Positions 27,026 through 37,223 of a DNA stretch of 64,000 nucleotides are shown here, piece after piece; position 1 is the first letter of the stretch; each line of letters begins with the position of its first letter. The translations under genes were made by a program, and so were the position numbers. Source of the stretch: an uncultured Roseburia sp. (GTDB lineage Bacteria > Bacillota > Clostridia > Lachnospirales > Lachnospiraceae); the NCBI GenBank assembly GCA_900539115.1, contig UQAQ01000003.1, forward strand, positions 49,354 through 113,353. Reading direction: 5' to 3'. A model generated the notes under the pieces. That model saw only the letters and a program-made list of their open reading frames with translations, was not told where the DNA came from and did not search any database.

Positions 27026-28471
27026 TCAATCCTTATACCGGTCAAATACTTTTGATTCCGGCGGAACTCCTCTTTTGTGCCGCAATAGGCTGCCCCTGCA
27101 GAATACGTGCTCATCAAGATTTTTTTCAAGCCAGCGAAGTCTCGCATATGCGACACAGAAGCCGACAAACGAACCGATAAACACTCCAATCCCATACCAG
27201 ATCTCCGGCAGCCAGGTTGCTACCACCGATGACAGCCAGGTGACAAAGCAGAACAAAAATGCGGTCATCAGCGCTCCCGTCAGATCATTAAAATAGTACA
27301 GAAAAATAATCGCAGCATACATAATAAATAATACAAAATATCCGGCTGCCAGGCAAGGGTAAATTTTCAAAACCAGTCCATCAAATCCAAATCTTGGCAA
27401 CAATATAATACAAATAAAAAATAAAATGACGGAAATGATAAACTGGATCCGCACCAGATTCATCAATTCTTCGGATAATTGGCGGAACATTCTCTTCTTC
27501 GCCAGTTCGATATCCATCTTTCTTCCTCCGATCACCGCCTCCGAATAGGCTTTGTAGCGCGCGTGAAAATGCATCTCCACACGCGAAATAAAGATTACAC
27601 TGGAAGAAAGATTGGTAAACATCGCAAGGCATGTCGCCAAATCGTACGATGTCACGCAGACAAACGTATCTGCCACAACCATCCGAAGATCGGTCGTCCA
27701 AAATACAAAGTTGTGAATATACAATCCCAGCGTATACAAAAAATTGGTCACAACTAACTTCCAGTAAATCCGAAAATAACTGAGTACTCGCTTGTATTCA
27801 CCACTGTTTTTCTTAAAATAGTTGCGAATCACAGCAAATTCAAGACTGGCGATCAGGAAAAATCCGATGTCCAGTGCCACCAGCATGGAATACGTTTTAT
27901 CACACCCAAAAACAATTGCAAAAATCACTGCCAAAGCTACCGTCACCGCCATACCAAGCAGGAAGAAAAAGGAAATCTTTTTGTAATCTTTACATATCGA
28001 AAGGTAGAGCATCTGATAAAAAACAAGCACAAGTGCTACATACCCGCAATACCCGGCAAATACAAACCATGCCGGCACCTCTCCGGTCAGATATTCCCGC
28101 ACGCAGAAAACGATACCAACTACACAGCTGACACCAAGATTTAACATTATTCCGACATAAAAACACGGAAGCACGTCTTCGTATTTTTCCTCATATATTA
28201 TATCGGACATATAGCGCGATAATACAGAGTTAAACGGTGCTGCACTGAGCAGGGAAAAGATGAAAATATAAAGCACCGTACAGGCAAATAATTCGCGCTG
28301 TGCATATCCCACTTTTGAGACGTCAAGCAGCACCTGCATCGCCATAATCGCAGCGATAACAAGAATCATTGGAGCGATCGTGATCATGGTGCTGTAACCC
28401 ATACCTATAATATTGGTTGTCAATGTATTTTTATTGTAGATCTTATTTAATTTTACACCGATACCTGCCAT
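27026..28471 (-). CDS. pelG: PelG-like exopolysaccharide transporter
   Basis: Membrane protein of 481 residues with about 12 hydrophobic segments, of the MOP flippase superfamily. The N-terminus MAGIGVKLNKIYNKNTLTTN and MGYSTMITIAPMILVI match PelG, the inner-membrane partner of the PelF glycosyltransferase, as do SAAPFNSVLSRYMSDIIYEE and LYIHNFVFW further on. It follows pelF by 24 nt. In Pel systems PelD, PelE, PelF and PelG form the synthase complex that polymerises and exports the polymer, and c-di-GMP binding to PelD activates it. Confidence 0.87.
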   Translation of the reverse strand: MAGIGVKLNKIYNKNTLTTNIIGMGYSTMITIAPMILVIAAIMAMQVLLDVSKVGYAQRELFACTVLYIFIFSLLSAAPFNSVLSRYMSDIIYEEKYEDVLPCFYVGIMLNLGVSCVVGIVFCVREYLTGEVPAWFVFAGYCGYVALVLVFYQMLYLSICKDYKKISFFFLLGMAVTVALAVIFAIVFGCDKTYSMLVALDIGFFLIASLEFAVIRNYFKKNSGEYKRVLSYFRIYWKLVVTNFLYTLGLYIHNFVFWTTDLRMVVADTFVCVTSYDLATCLAMFTNLSSSVIFISRVEMHFHARYKAYSEAVIGGRKMDIELAKKRMFRQLSEELMNLVRIQFIISVILFFICIILLPRFGFDGLVLKIYPCLAAGYFVLFIMYAAIIFLYYFNDLTGALMTAFLFCFVTWLSSVVATWLPEIWYGIGVFIGSFVGFCVAYARLRWLEKNLDEHVFCRGSLLRHKRGVPPESKVFDRYKD

Positions 28472-28495
28472 CGTCTTCCTCCATTCTGCTCATTC

Positions 28496-29956
28496 TCACG
28501 GCTTCTTGATGTGAAAGGGTTCTTCGTTCCATTTTTCATTTCTTTTTTTTGCAAATTCCTGATAGATTCCACGATAAACCTGCTTCATATCCTGCACCTT
28601 ATATCCTGCCATCACACGTTCATATCCGGCTTCTCCCATCCCTTTCCGCATTTTGTCATTTTCTGCCAGTTCCACCATTGCCTCGGAAATTTCTTCCAGA
28701 TTCATAATGTGTGTAAGGATTCCCGCCGGCTTTTCGCCTTCTTTGTCTCCATAGATCAGTTCACGACAATTTCCGACATCCGTTGCAATAACCGGTTTAT
28801 GCGCCGCGTAACTCTCTAAGATCGTAAGCGGCTGTCCTTCGCTGATACTCGTTAATATCGTAAAATCCATCCGCCCAAGATAGTCACGGATATCCACTCT
28901 TCCGGTAAATACTACATCTTTTACATTGAGTGCCTCCACAAGATCAAAGCACTCTTTTGCATACTGTTCATCCTCATCGCAGGGTCCCATGATCCACAAT
29001 TTTAACCGGTCCACCTTTTTTTTGGCAAACGCAAATGCCTGAATCATCGTCTTCACATCTTTGATCGGCGTGACACGAAGCACGGCTCCGATGTGAATCA
29101 TTTTTTTATCTTCTTCCGTTTTCCCGGGAAGATCCGCCAGCCGCTCCACATCAATTCCATTTGGCGTGACACGCGTCTTTTCCGCCGGGCAGCCAAGTTC
29201 CAGCTGCAGCTGTCTCGCTCTGGCATACAGACTGGTAACAATATCCGCCTGATCATAAGCGAGAAGTGACATTTTTTTAAACTGCTCAATCCATATATTT
29301 TTATAAACACCGGCTACCCACGAAGCTTTGATGATTTCTTCTTCTCTTTCTCTCGTATAAATCCCATGCTCTGAAATCAACAATTCACAGCCATACAAAT
29401 ATTTCGCCATACTTCCCAGTACACCGGCATACCCTGTTGCCACACAGTGATACAGATCCGCTTTCGGGATCCGGCTCTTCAGCACCAAAAACAGCGGCAG
29501 ATAAATGGAACGCATCGTCCAAAGGAAATCCGAAAAGACGATATGCGGATAATTTTTCCGGTAACACTCCGAAACCATGTGGTAAAAATCCGGTCCCATC
29601 AGCAGCTTATCCAGCGAAAAGGTACGATTCTGAAAAAGTTCAAAGATCACACTCCAGTCAATTTCCCGATTCAGGATAAGGCTTCTCACTGCCTGGTATT
29701 CTTTTTTTGTCAGGTGGATTCCTCTTCCCTTGCCGCCCGCGCCATCCCAGTTAAAATCTTCCAAATATACTTCGTGTACCTGCGTTACATTTTCCGGCAG
29801 TTCATACGCAAATTTTCCACTCAGGGAACGGTTGGAAATAATTGCCAGTATTTGAAATTCAAGATTAGGAAACGAACGGATCATACTGTGGATCCAGCTC
29901 GATACACCGCCTACGACATAAGGGTAACAACCCTCTGCCACGATACATACCTTCAT
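28496..29956 (-). CDS. pelF: PelF-like glycosyltransferase (GT4)
   Basis: Cytosolic GT-B enzyme of 486 residues, close to the 507 of Pseudomonas PelF. The start ATG at 29956 has AAAGGAG 8 nt upstream. The N-terminus MKVCIVAEGCYPYVVGGVSS followed by WIHSMI is the PelF signature, and ISEHGIYTREREEEI, VTPNGIDVERL, GAVLRVTPIKDV and TSISEGQPLTILESYAAHKP follow in order. PelF is thought to use UDP-N-acetylhexosamine donors to build the Pel chain. It lies between the DUF2194 and PelG genes. Confidence 0.9.
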   Translation of the reverse strand: MKVCIVAEGCYPYVVGGVSSWIHSMIRSFPNLEFQILAIISNRSLSGKFAYELPENVTQVHEVYLEDFNWDGAGGKGRGIHLTKKEYQAVRSLILNREIDWSVIFELFQNRTFSLDKLLMGPDFYHMVSECYRKNYPHIVFSDFLWTMRSIYLPLFLVLKSRIPKADLYHCVATGYAGVLGSMAKYLYGCELLISEHGIYTREREEEIIKASWVAGVYKNIWIEQFKKMSLLAYDQADIVTSLYARARQLQLELGCPAEKTRVTPNGIDVERLADLPGKTEEDKKMIHIGAVLRVTPIKDVKTMIQAFAFAKKKVDRLKLWIMGPCDEDEQYAKECFDLVEALNVKDVVFTGRVDIRDYLGRMDFTILTSISEGQPLTILESYAAHKPVIATDVGNCRELIYGDKEGEKPAGILTHIMNLEEISEAMVELAENDKMRKGMGEAGYERVMAGYKVQDMKQVYRGIYQEFAKKRNEKWNEEPFHIKKP

Positions 29957-29975
29957 TCGGCTCTCCTTTCTGCTC

Positions 29976-31775
29976 TCAGTCCGAAAGCGAATAATATAGT
30001 TCATTTTTATTTTTCAATTTCAACGTAACTTCCTGCTGGTTTGCTGCGATCAAATACGCATCCTCTTCTATATTAACAATCGATGCGCCTTCCACGACTT
30101 CCGGCTCTTCCCCATGTGTCCGCAGGATAAACCACGTCGTCTCTCCGGTGAATGCACCAAAAAGATTTAACCGAATCGTATTCCCTTCAAAGGAGTCACT
30201 ATAGTCCATTGCCAAAAAGTTTCGAATTTTCCGGTCTGCCTCAGATACCGTCGTCTTTTTAAAACTATCAAAGGCTTTCCAATATGTATTTGTGTTACTT
30301 GCAAATTTTTCATACAATACTTCCCAGCGATCTTCTTTTTTCTGCGGCCATAAAATCTGTTTTAGATCAAACACAATATTCGAATACGCAAGCGATGTCT
30401 GGAGACTCTTCATCCGAATATCTTCCCTGTATGTGTGCGAGATTCCATCGCTTGTGATCGACTGCAGTGTCATCGTGCCGCCTTCCTTTGCCACGACAGC
30501 ATCTTCCAGAAAATCCCCGACAAGTGTCGTCACCGTAGAAAACGGAGCCTGGGTAAGCACTTTTTCATAAGCTTCTTTCTGCGCCTTTGTCACATAGGCT
30601 GCCCCATACTGATACCGGCTGTCTGCCTGTTTCATAAGCAAGGCATCTTTCTTTGCTTTCTCCAATGGATCAATAATTCCAAAATTATCCAGTGAAATTG
30701 CTGCTTCTGCCGATTTTTCACGCAGTTCTTTCAGGTAAAAGATTAATTGCTGCGGATCCGGCAGATTGCCGTCACTATAATCCATCTGCGGGGAAAAGAA
30801 ACAGGTCAGTTTTGCCCCGGACTGTTCCTGATCTGCACAAAGTCCCGGCCAAATAATATCGCGAAATACCGCAAGTGACTCACGGCTGTATAACTTTTTC
30901 ATTTGAGCTTTATTTTCACTGGCAAATCCGGAAAAATTAGCAAATGACATATTCTGGGCATTTATGACCGGATAAATTTCATACCGATGCAGTTCCGTCA
31001 TCATTGCATCTAAAAATCCGATTCCGGTGCAATCTTCCATATAATCGCCGTTCACGGCAAACACTTTTGCCTCTCCGACCGTTGCCCGCCAGAGTATTGC
31101 CGGCAGCTGCTCATTTTTTACCGACTCATCGGCAAGCATACCGACCATATACGTTTTGCAGCCGGATTCCAGCAGATACCACGGCATATGATCAGGAAAA
31201 TCCTGCCGTTCTTCTTTCTCTTTGTCATCTGCCGGCTGATAAATCGCCTGTCCGCCGAGCAGAAATCCATCAAATAGGTTCACGCCGGTCAGTTTCACAT
31301 CTTCCTGCCTGATCTGCCGGATACCAAGCACTTTCCTCCAGCGGCTGCTCATCGCGATCGTGTGTACATCGGGCAGATTGCAGAATACAAAAGAGATTCC
31401 CTGATTGGTATACGAAAGTACCTGATCAAGATCTGCATCCGAAGCCACGGCCTCTTTTTGAATCAGAATGATCTCACTCTGCTTTGCCGTCTCTTCCGGG
31501 CACTCACTAAGAGACCCAAACGTTACCAGCCGGCGCTTGGTATACTCACACCACTGCGCCGCAACTTTTCCATATTTTCCCTCTTTTTTTCCGATAAACA
31601 AAACCGTTTTTTGGCGCTTCTGACATTCACTCGTCTTAATATTTTCTTTTTTTTGCAAATACAAATTGGTATCATACGTATTACCATTTTCTTTTACCAC
31701 CTGCGTAAACTGAAACATAAACAGCAGAACAAACATCATCATGATCAATATAAAAAATCTACGTTTGGAAATCAT
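29976..31775 (-). CDS. Membrane-anchored DUF2194 protein, PelA-like position
   Basis: Predicted extracellular protein of 599 residues with one N-terminal membrane helix (ISKRRFFILIMMMFVLLFMF). Start ATG at 31775, with GGGGGTG upstream; a GTG 9 nt earlier is possible. The ectodomain matches DUF2194: TVLFIGKKEGKYGKVA, SFVFCNLPDVHTIAMSS, VNGDYMEDCTGIGFLDAM, and a polysaccharide-deacetylase-like core around TCFFSPQMDYSDGN. In the cluster it sits where PelA (deacetylase/hydrolase) is found, so it may trim or deacetylate the polymer. Catalytic residues are not certain. Confidence 0.75.
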   Translation of the reverse strand: MISKRRFFILIMMMFVLLFMFQFTQVVKENGNTYDTNLYLQKKENIKTSECQKRQKTVLFIGKKEGKYGKVAAQWCEYTKRRLVTFGSLSECPEETAKQSEIILIQKEAVASDADLDQVLSYTNQGISFVFCNLPDVHTIAMSSRWRKVLGIRQIRQEDVKLTGVNLFDGFLLGGQAIYQPADDKEKEERQDFPDHMPWYLLESGCKTYMVGMLADESVKNEQLPAILWRATVGEAKVFAVNGDYMEDCTGIGFLDAMMTELHRYEIYPVINAQNMSFANFSGFASENKAQMKKLYSRESLAVFRDIIWPGLCADQEQSGAKLTCFFSPQMDYSDGNLPDPQQLIFYLKELREKSAEAAISLDNFGIIDPLEKAKKDALLMKQADSRYQYGAAYVTKAQKEAYEKVLTQAPFSTVTTLVGDFLEDAVVAKEGGTMTLQSITSDGISHTYREDIRMKSLQTSLAYSNIVFDLKQILWPQKKEDRWEVLYEKFASNTNTYWKAFDSFKKTTVSEADRKIRNFLAMDYSDSFEGNTIRLNLFGAFTGETTWFILRTHGEEPEVVEGASIVNIEEDAYLIAANQQEVTLKLKNKNELYYSLSD

Positions 31776-31776
31776 A

Positions 31777-34101
31777 TCATTCACCCCCTGTCTCCTCTAA
31801 ATTGTAGCGATAATCAATAGCAAAATTAAACAAACGATACGGATTCTGCTTGATCTTATAGCATACAAAATCCTCGGTTTCGCAATATACACTTACATTT
31901 GTCGGATACAGTCGTTCAAATTCTTTCGCCCAATAATACAAACGCGACATTAAAATCCAGCGGTATTCTCCTTTATACATCGCGATTCCGCCGACATTTG
32001 GCAGTTCCTTTTCTGCTCCTTCCACTGAGACAGACTGACCGCTTCTTTCATAATGTTCGGTATAATCAATCGGCACCTTTTCTACAAAAACATAAACACT
32101 ATCCGTCGGAATTTTAATATTTAACTCTTCTCCTGGTTTAGCATTTTTATATTCCATCTCCCGCAAAAAGGAGATCAATTCATAATGATATCCATGATAC
32201 AGCCCCATCTGTGTCTCGTCATTGGCAGAGACAATGGTCCACGTATTGTCTTCCTCTTCCTTGATAATACTGGTCAGGCAGGCAAGGGCTTCATTCGTGA
32301 CAAGTGCTGTATTTTCCACCAGCGGCTTGCGGTGATTTCCGTCCCATAAAAGAAGAACGATCGCTCCGATGCATGCAAACGAAATCAGATCCCTTGCCAC
32401 CCGCCAGGATCTCGGAAATACGATAAGTCGGATGGCTGCATCCGATACAAAACCAAAAACGACCGGCAGCATATAAGCAAAATAGATTCGGCACCGGCTT
32501 CCATCCATCAGTTCCGGTATTCCTAATTCTTTCGCCGTCTGCAAGATCCACAAAAGCACCATAAACCACCCCATGGACATAAGCATCGCGCCGTATTGGC
32601 GTTTTTTCAGCAGGAAAAATAAGAAGCCAAACACAAAAAGCAACGCAAATGCGCCAACCACCACCATCACATACCATGCCTGTGCCTCATTTAAAACCGC
32701 ATCTTTTATTGTCATTGTCAGTTTATTCCATACACGAAGAAGTTTCTGTGTCAACGGTACATCCAGATGTCTGGTCTTTTCCAATGCATCTTCCGTATCC
32801 ACTGTATTTTCCTGTAAAAGATTTCCATCACTGTCATAATAGTACACTGTCGCATTGCCGGAAATTTGCTGTACGGCTCCGCCATCGGTATTCTCAGCAT
32901 TTTGCGCACTGTCTCCCTGAATGACACTCATTCCCCAGCCAAGACTTCCCTGAAGAGGGGTTCCCGAAATAAAGGCTGCTGCCATCGGAAGAACCGCCGA
33001 AAACACACCAAGAAAGCAGGCAAGCACGACGCGCCAGAAATATTTCCCACGCACAAACCAGCCAATATACCCCAGCGCGATTCCCACGCAGAACAATCCG
33101 GCGATCATCGTATCATAAAAATGGACAGCAAGTGTCATGCCAAAACTCATGGCAAAAAATGTCAGACACCCTGCCGACGATAATCTTGTCTTTTTTCCCT
33201 GTATTTCTCGTTTTCTTGCCGCAAAAAAGCGAAAGGCAAAATATGCTGACGGCAGGATAAAAAGCATCCCGTATTCCTGTGGAAGAACGGCAAAAAACCG
33301 TAGATACGTCGATGGCTGCAAAAAGTTTCCCAGTATATATATCAACACTACTGCATAAGAAACATAGCGGCTTTTGCAGCAAAGCCGTAAAAAAGCGAGC
33401 AGCACAAGATGGATTGCGATTGTCTGTACCAGCGAAAAAAGGCACATCAACACATAACTGTCGATTTGAAACACTGCATGCAGATAATAAATAATACAAT
33501 GGTAACCAAACGGATACACACCATCGATAAAAATATTGTTTTCTTCCATTCCATTGATCCAGTATAGATGGACCGGCGTATCGGAGGCAGTATATCCATA
33601 TACTTCCAGTTTTCCCACGCCGTAAAACCACGCCGCCACACACATAACCCCTAACACGAGCAGCCATTCGAGCGGATGTTTCAAAAAGGCTTTTCCGAGA
33701 TATGCCACCATCCATTGAATCCGTTTAAAGATCCGTTTTCCAAGCTGGTACACGACCCGTTTTCCGCTGACATGACCGGTGGCAAGTTTCCGAAGGGTTT
33801 CCCATATATTTCCTATCCTTCTCAATACCTGTATGTGATTCAGGCGGATCCAGACAGCAAATGCCGGAATTATGGTCCCAAGTAAAAGTGTCCATCGGTT
33901 TGAAATATGCAGAAGCTGGAGCAGAAAAACAAGATTCATCAAATAAAAATTTCCGACAAGAAAACTCATCAGCAATTTTTCCGTCATCCGCTGTTTTTTC
34001 AGTCGTGTACGCATCACAAAAAACGGAAGGACGGTTGTCATTCCGAGATACGCACAAAAAATCTCTATGAATTTTATGATCATAAATACTTTCATCGACA
34101 T
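31777..34101 (-). CDS. Large polytopic membrane protein, GT-C-like
   Basis: Membrane protein of 774 residues with about 12 or more hydrophobic helices and a soluble C-terminal region of about 200 residues. An extracytoplasmic loop near residue 175 (YGYTASDTPVHLYWINGM) holds an acidic residue after the first helices, as in GT-C glycosyltransferases that use lipid-linked sugars. Family not firmly recognised. It is not part of the Proteobacterial Pel set. It is coupled to its neighbours (13 nt after the PelE-like gene; its stop directly precedes the DUF2194 start), so it likely adds sugars or other decorations to the polymer. Confidence 0.65.
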   Translation of the reverse strand: MSMKVFMIIKFIEIFCAYLGMTTVLPFFVMRTRLKKQRMTEKLLMSFLVGNFYLMNLVFLLQLLHISNRWTLLLGTIIPAFAVWIRLNHIQVLRRIGNIWETLRKLATGHVSGKRVVYQLGKRIFKRIQWMVAYLGKAFLKHPLEWLLVLGVMCVAAWFYGVGKLEVYGYTASDTPVHLYWINGMEENNIFIDGVYPFGYHCIIYYLHAVFQIDSYVLMCLFSLVQTIAIHLVLLAFLRLCCKSRYVSYAVVLIYILGNFLQPSTYLRFFAVLPQEYGMLFILPSAYFAFRFFAARKREIQGKKTRLSSAGCLTFFAMSFGMTLAVHFYDTMIAGLFCVGIALGYIGWFVRGKYFWRVVLACFLGVFSAVLPMAAAFISGTPLQGSLGWGMSVIQGDSAQNAENTDGGAVQQISGNATVYYYDSDGNLLQENTVDTEDALEKTRHLDVPLTQKLLRVWNKLTMTIKDAVLNEAQAWYVMVVVGAFALLFVFGFLFFLLKKRQYGAMLMSMGWFMVLLWILQTAKELGIPELMDGSRCRIYFAYMLPVVFGFVSDAAIRLIVFPRSWRVARDLISFACIGAIVLLLWDGNHRKPLVENTALVTNEALACLTSIIKEEEDNTWTIVSANDETQMGLYHGYHYELISFLREMEYKNAKPGEELNIKIPTDSVYVFVEKVPIDYTEHYERSGQSVSVEGAEKELPNVGGIAMYKGEYRWILMSRLYYWAKEFERLYPTNVSVYCETEDFVCYKIKQNPYRLFNFAIDYRYNLEETGGE

Positions 34102-34113
34102 ATCATTACTTCC

Positions 34114-35013
34114 TTATGACTGAAATACGCGGATCAATTCCAATGTTTCATTATCGATCACCACATCGGACTGCTTTAATTGCTCAAGCACCCGAAAAAA
34201 GGCTTCTCTGTCTCCACACGAAAAATACAGTTTCAATTGACAGGTGTACGTGGACAGCCGCTTTGGAAAATATTTCACGGCACGTTCACACCACACCCGG
34301 CACCGCTCGTAATCTTTGATCTCCAAAAGCCGCAGCGAAATGTCTTCAAAATACTCTCCGGACATTTTATCCGGTTCTTTATCATATAAAATCTGGCACA
34401 CAGATGCCATTCGGAGCACCATATCTTTCTGCTCCATATCCGTAAACACCCGCTGGCTCAGCACCGGATTCATATATTCGATCAGCAGGCGTACGTGCAC
34501 CAGCTGGTCTTCCTTTTCTTCCAAAATCTCATTGTAGACATTTTGCACCATCACACGGAATCCATTGAGTTCGTCCTGCAGAACCGACGCCGCATAATGT
34601 GATGTCTCCGAATCTTCACTGTCAAGTGCTTTGGCAATCGACGCAAGGGAGTTTCTTGTATCGGCCCGCACGACATTGAGCATGAGATTTCGTAGATTTG
34701 TCTTATCTGTGATAACCAATGCTTCTTCCATCGGAACCATCGACCTTCCGCGCTCTTCATCTGCATGCAAAAAGGTCTTTACACGATCTTTCCGAAATAC
34801 AACATCCTCGAGATCCACATCTCGTTTTATTATATAACGAAAGATCACGTATGCCGTCAGCAAAAATAAAATGCCTGCTCCCGGGCAGAGAATAAGTACC
34901 ATTGTCTTCGCCATAATTTCAATATTATTCATATTTTTCTTTGTTTTCTGCCAGATTGCATAAAACACAGCAATCACAAAGTTAAGAAAAAATAAAATAA
35001 GCAATCCCTTCAT
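34114..35013 (-). CDS. PelE-like membrane/helical-repeat protein
   Basis: Protein of 299 residues from the ATG at 35013 (GAGGTG upstream). Two N-terminal membrane helices (about 1-25 and 38-62) are followed by a helical cytoplasmic region with TPR-like character, for example YFEDISLRLLEIKDYERCRV and WCERAVKYFPKRLSTYTCQL. PelE in Pseudomonas has the same plan: membrane helices plus TPRs. Position directly after the PelD gene also fits. Sequence identity to PelE is not obvious by eye. Confidence 0.62.
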   Translation of the reverse strand: MKGLLILFFLNFVIAVFYAIWQKTKKNMNNIEIMAKTMVLILCPGAGILFLLTAYVIFRYIIKRDVDLEDVVFRKDRVKTFLHADEERGRSMVPMEEALVITDKTNLRNLMLNVVRADTRNSLASIAKALDSEDSETSHYAASVLQDELNGFRVMVQNVYNEILEEKEDQLVHVRLLIEYMNPVLSQRVFTDMEQKDMVLRMASVCQILYDKEPDKMSGEYFEDISLRLLEIKDYERCRVWCERAVKYFPKRLSTYTCQLKLYFSCGDREAFFRVLEQLKQSDVVIDNETLELIRVFQS

Positions 35014-35017
35014 CCCA

Positions 35018-37201
35018 TCACCTCGCGATCCGGTCAATGATACGACTGTTGAATCCCGCTTTCATAAAACGATTTACTACGATCTGCGCCTCTTTTTTTA
35101 CAGTGTTTGACAAAAGCACATACAATTTCCCGTCGTCCATCGTCCCCAGATAATCCGTCTGACGCAGATTATCCAAAAGAATTTCTTCACTACGCTTAAA
35201 TGTTGCCGAATCACATTCAATCTGCAGCAGCGTACATTCCGTAAGGTTCTTTTTCTTGGCATTATAATAGGCCTGTACAAGAGACGTAAATGCCTCGGCC
35301 TCCAAAATCTTCGTATCTGCCAGATACCGGCGTTCTTCCAGTGCTGCCAAATACCGGTTTGCACGCAGTACGGCATTCTGGATCAGATAACTTACCACGA
35401 CAAGACGATTCGCCTCGCCTAACGTCATACGTTCCCACGGAAGTCCCCAAAGCATAAGGATCATTTGCATTTCCTCATTGTCATAGATAGCATTAGCCAT
35501 AAGCGGATAAGACATATCAAGATTTCGATTGATATACACACGTTGTTCTTTCAATGCCTCATACATATCCGGCATATCCTGATAAAGAATCGAGTTTCCC
35601 AGTTTTCGTGCCTCATTCGATGTTGCCGAAAACATACGCGCATACCCGGAACGATGCACCGTGTATATAGCTACATCCGGGCAGCTCAGCAGATCCCTTA
35701 CAATTTCTACCGCATGAAATAACACTTCTTCCGGCATATATCTCTCCAGTGAAGACGTAATATTGTAAATCTTTCCAATACTGTCTTTCTGATCAACCAC
35801 CTGCTGTTCTAATACGTCCTTTACACGAACATTACTGTTATTGATGTCTTTTATATCTCCCAGCTGGTGATTGAGATTATCCTGTATTTCCGCACTTTCC
35901 TGCCGGATATCTCGAATCTGATCGCGCATGTACCCCACCACAAGTCCCAAAATGAACAACTGTGCCATCCAGACATAGGTTGTATAATCCAGCATAACCT
36001 CAAAACCGCTTCTTGTATACATCTGTCGGAACAAATATCCGCATACCGCAAGAACAGCAGAAAAAAGTGCCTGATGCTGTCCGTGCACGATAGCAAATAA
36101 GAGCACATAAAACAGATAAAAATCAAGTCTTGAAAAATACTGGCTTCCTACGGTACGATTATTTAACATAAAAAAGGGAATAAAACATACCATGTTCTCT
36201 ATAAATGGAAATATCGCTTTTAAAAGCCAGCCAAACTGCCGCATCATCTGCTTTCCAAGCGATAATTTTTCTTCGGTTTCATCGACAAATACCGCGCGGT
36301 TCTTTTTCATATATTTTACAATTTTCTTTACCCCTTCTTCGCGTTCATGCCGGATCTTCGACGGAAATTCTTCCGAAAACCTCTCATTTGACAAAACCCG
36401 CCGTCTACTGTCTGCCCGCTTTACTTCAAGAACCGTAATATGGCCTCCGAGTACCTCTTTGATTTCCTGCGCCAGCTGCCACTCACTGACCGGATCCCCG
36501 GAAGACAGATGGTAGAATGAATACTCCCTATGTTTTGCTGCCATCACTTCATAAATAAATTCCACCGCATCGTCTTCATACAAAAGCGAATATATATTTT
36601 CCTTATCTGCTGAAATGTAATTCGCTTTTAATGCACTCATGCACAAGGACGCACATGGATTCTGTATCGCTTCCGCAATAGTTTTTGGAATCTGATACAG
36701 ATGATCAAGCCGCAGCACGGTAACATCTTTTCCCCAGTTTTCGGAAAAGTCCCGGCAAATTTCTTCTGCCTGGATCAATGCGGTTGTCTTCGCACTGTCT
36801 CCCCACACCGCATCCTCTTCCTTGATATCTTCGTTGCTTCCCTGTCCAAACACTTCATCCGAAGAAAGGAAAAAAAACTTAGAATTTTTTTCTGCCGAAT
36901 ACGAAAGTAAAATATTCATGATAGCAGAAATAAAGCGAACTGCCTCTCTTTCGCTTTCATTCCAGTTAAAATTTGTATCGTATGCTCCCATAAACAAAAT
37001 GCTGTCCGGACACACACTCTCAAATATTTCTTTAAGGCTGTCACTGTCATATGTAAATGTATACGTCTCAAATACTTTTTCATACCCTTTTCGTGCATAG
37101 GATTCTCCGGTCAGAAGACTGACACGGTGTCCCTCTTTTTTCAGTTTAACGATCATATGATTCGTCAGACTTCCGGGACCTCCAATAAGTAATACATTCA
37201 T
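35018..37201 (-). CDS. pelD: SDR-PelD fusion, predicted c-di-GMP receptor
   Basis: Protein of 727 residues from the ATG at 37201 (GGAGG 7 nt upstream). Residues 1-300: extended SDR/epimerase fold with the dinucleotide loop LLIGGPGSL; the usual YxxxK catalytic pair reads GDSAK (134-138), so the Tyr is missing. Residues about 330-425: four membrane helices. Then a coiled coil (430-470), a GAF-like domain (485-615) and a degenerate GGDEF (630-727), where the active site reads DDGKL (689-693) but the inhibitory-site motif RxxD is kept as RQTD (680-683). This is the PelD plan: a receptor that binds c-di-GMP without making it and switches on PelF/PelG. Confidence 0.82.
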   Translation of the reverse strand: MNVLLIGGPGSLTNHMIVKLKKEGHRVSLLTGESYARKGYEKVFETYTFTYDSDSLKEIFESVCPDSILFMGAYDTNFNWNESEREAVRFISAIMNILLSYSAEKNSKFFFLSSDEVFGQGSNEDIKEEDAVWGDSAKTTALIQAEEICRDFSENWGKDVTVLRLDHLYQIPKTIAEAIQNPCASLCMSALKANYISADKENIYSLLYEDDAVEFIYEVMAAKHREYSFYHLSSGDPVSEWQLAQEIKEVLGGHITVLEVKRADSRRRVLSNERFSEEFPSKIRHEREEGVKKIVKYMKKNRAVFVDETEEKLSLGKQMMRQFGWLLKAIFPFIENMVCFIPFFMLNNRTVGSQYFSRLDFYLFYVLLFAIVHGQHQALFSAVLAVCGYLFRQMYTRSGFEVMLDYTTYVWMAQLFILGLVVGYMRDQIRDIRQESAEIQDNLNHQLGDIKDINNSNVRVKDVLEQQVVDQKDSIGKIYNITSSLERYMPEEVLFHAVEIVRDLLSCPDVAIYTVHRSGYARMFSATSNEARKLGNSILYQDMPDMYEALKEQRVYINRNLDMSYPLMANAIYDNEEMQMILMLWGLPWERMTLGEANRLVVVSYLIQNAVLRANRYLAALEERRYLADTKILEAEAFTSLVQAYYNAKKKNLTECTLLQIECDSATFKRSEEILLDNLRQTDYLGTMDDGKLYVLLSNTVKKEAQIVVNRFMKAGFNSRIIDRIAR

Positions 37202-37223
37202 TACAATACCTCCACGATGGGTT

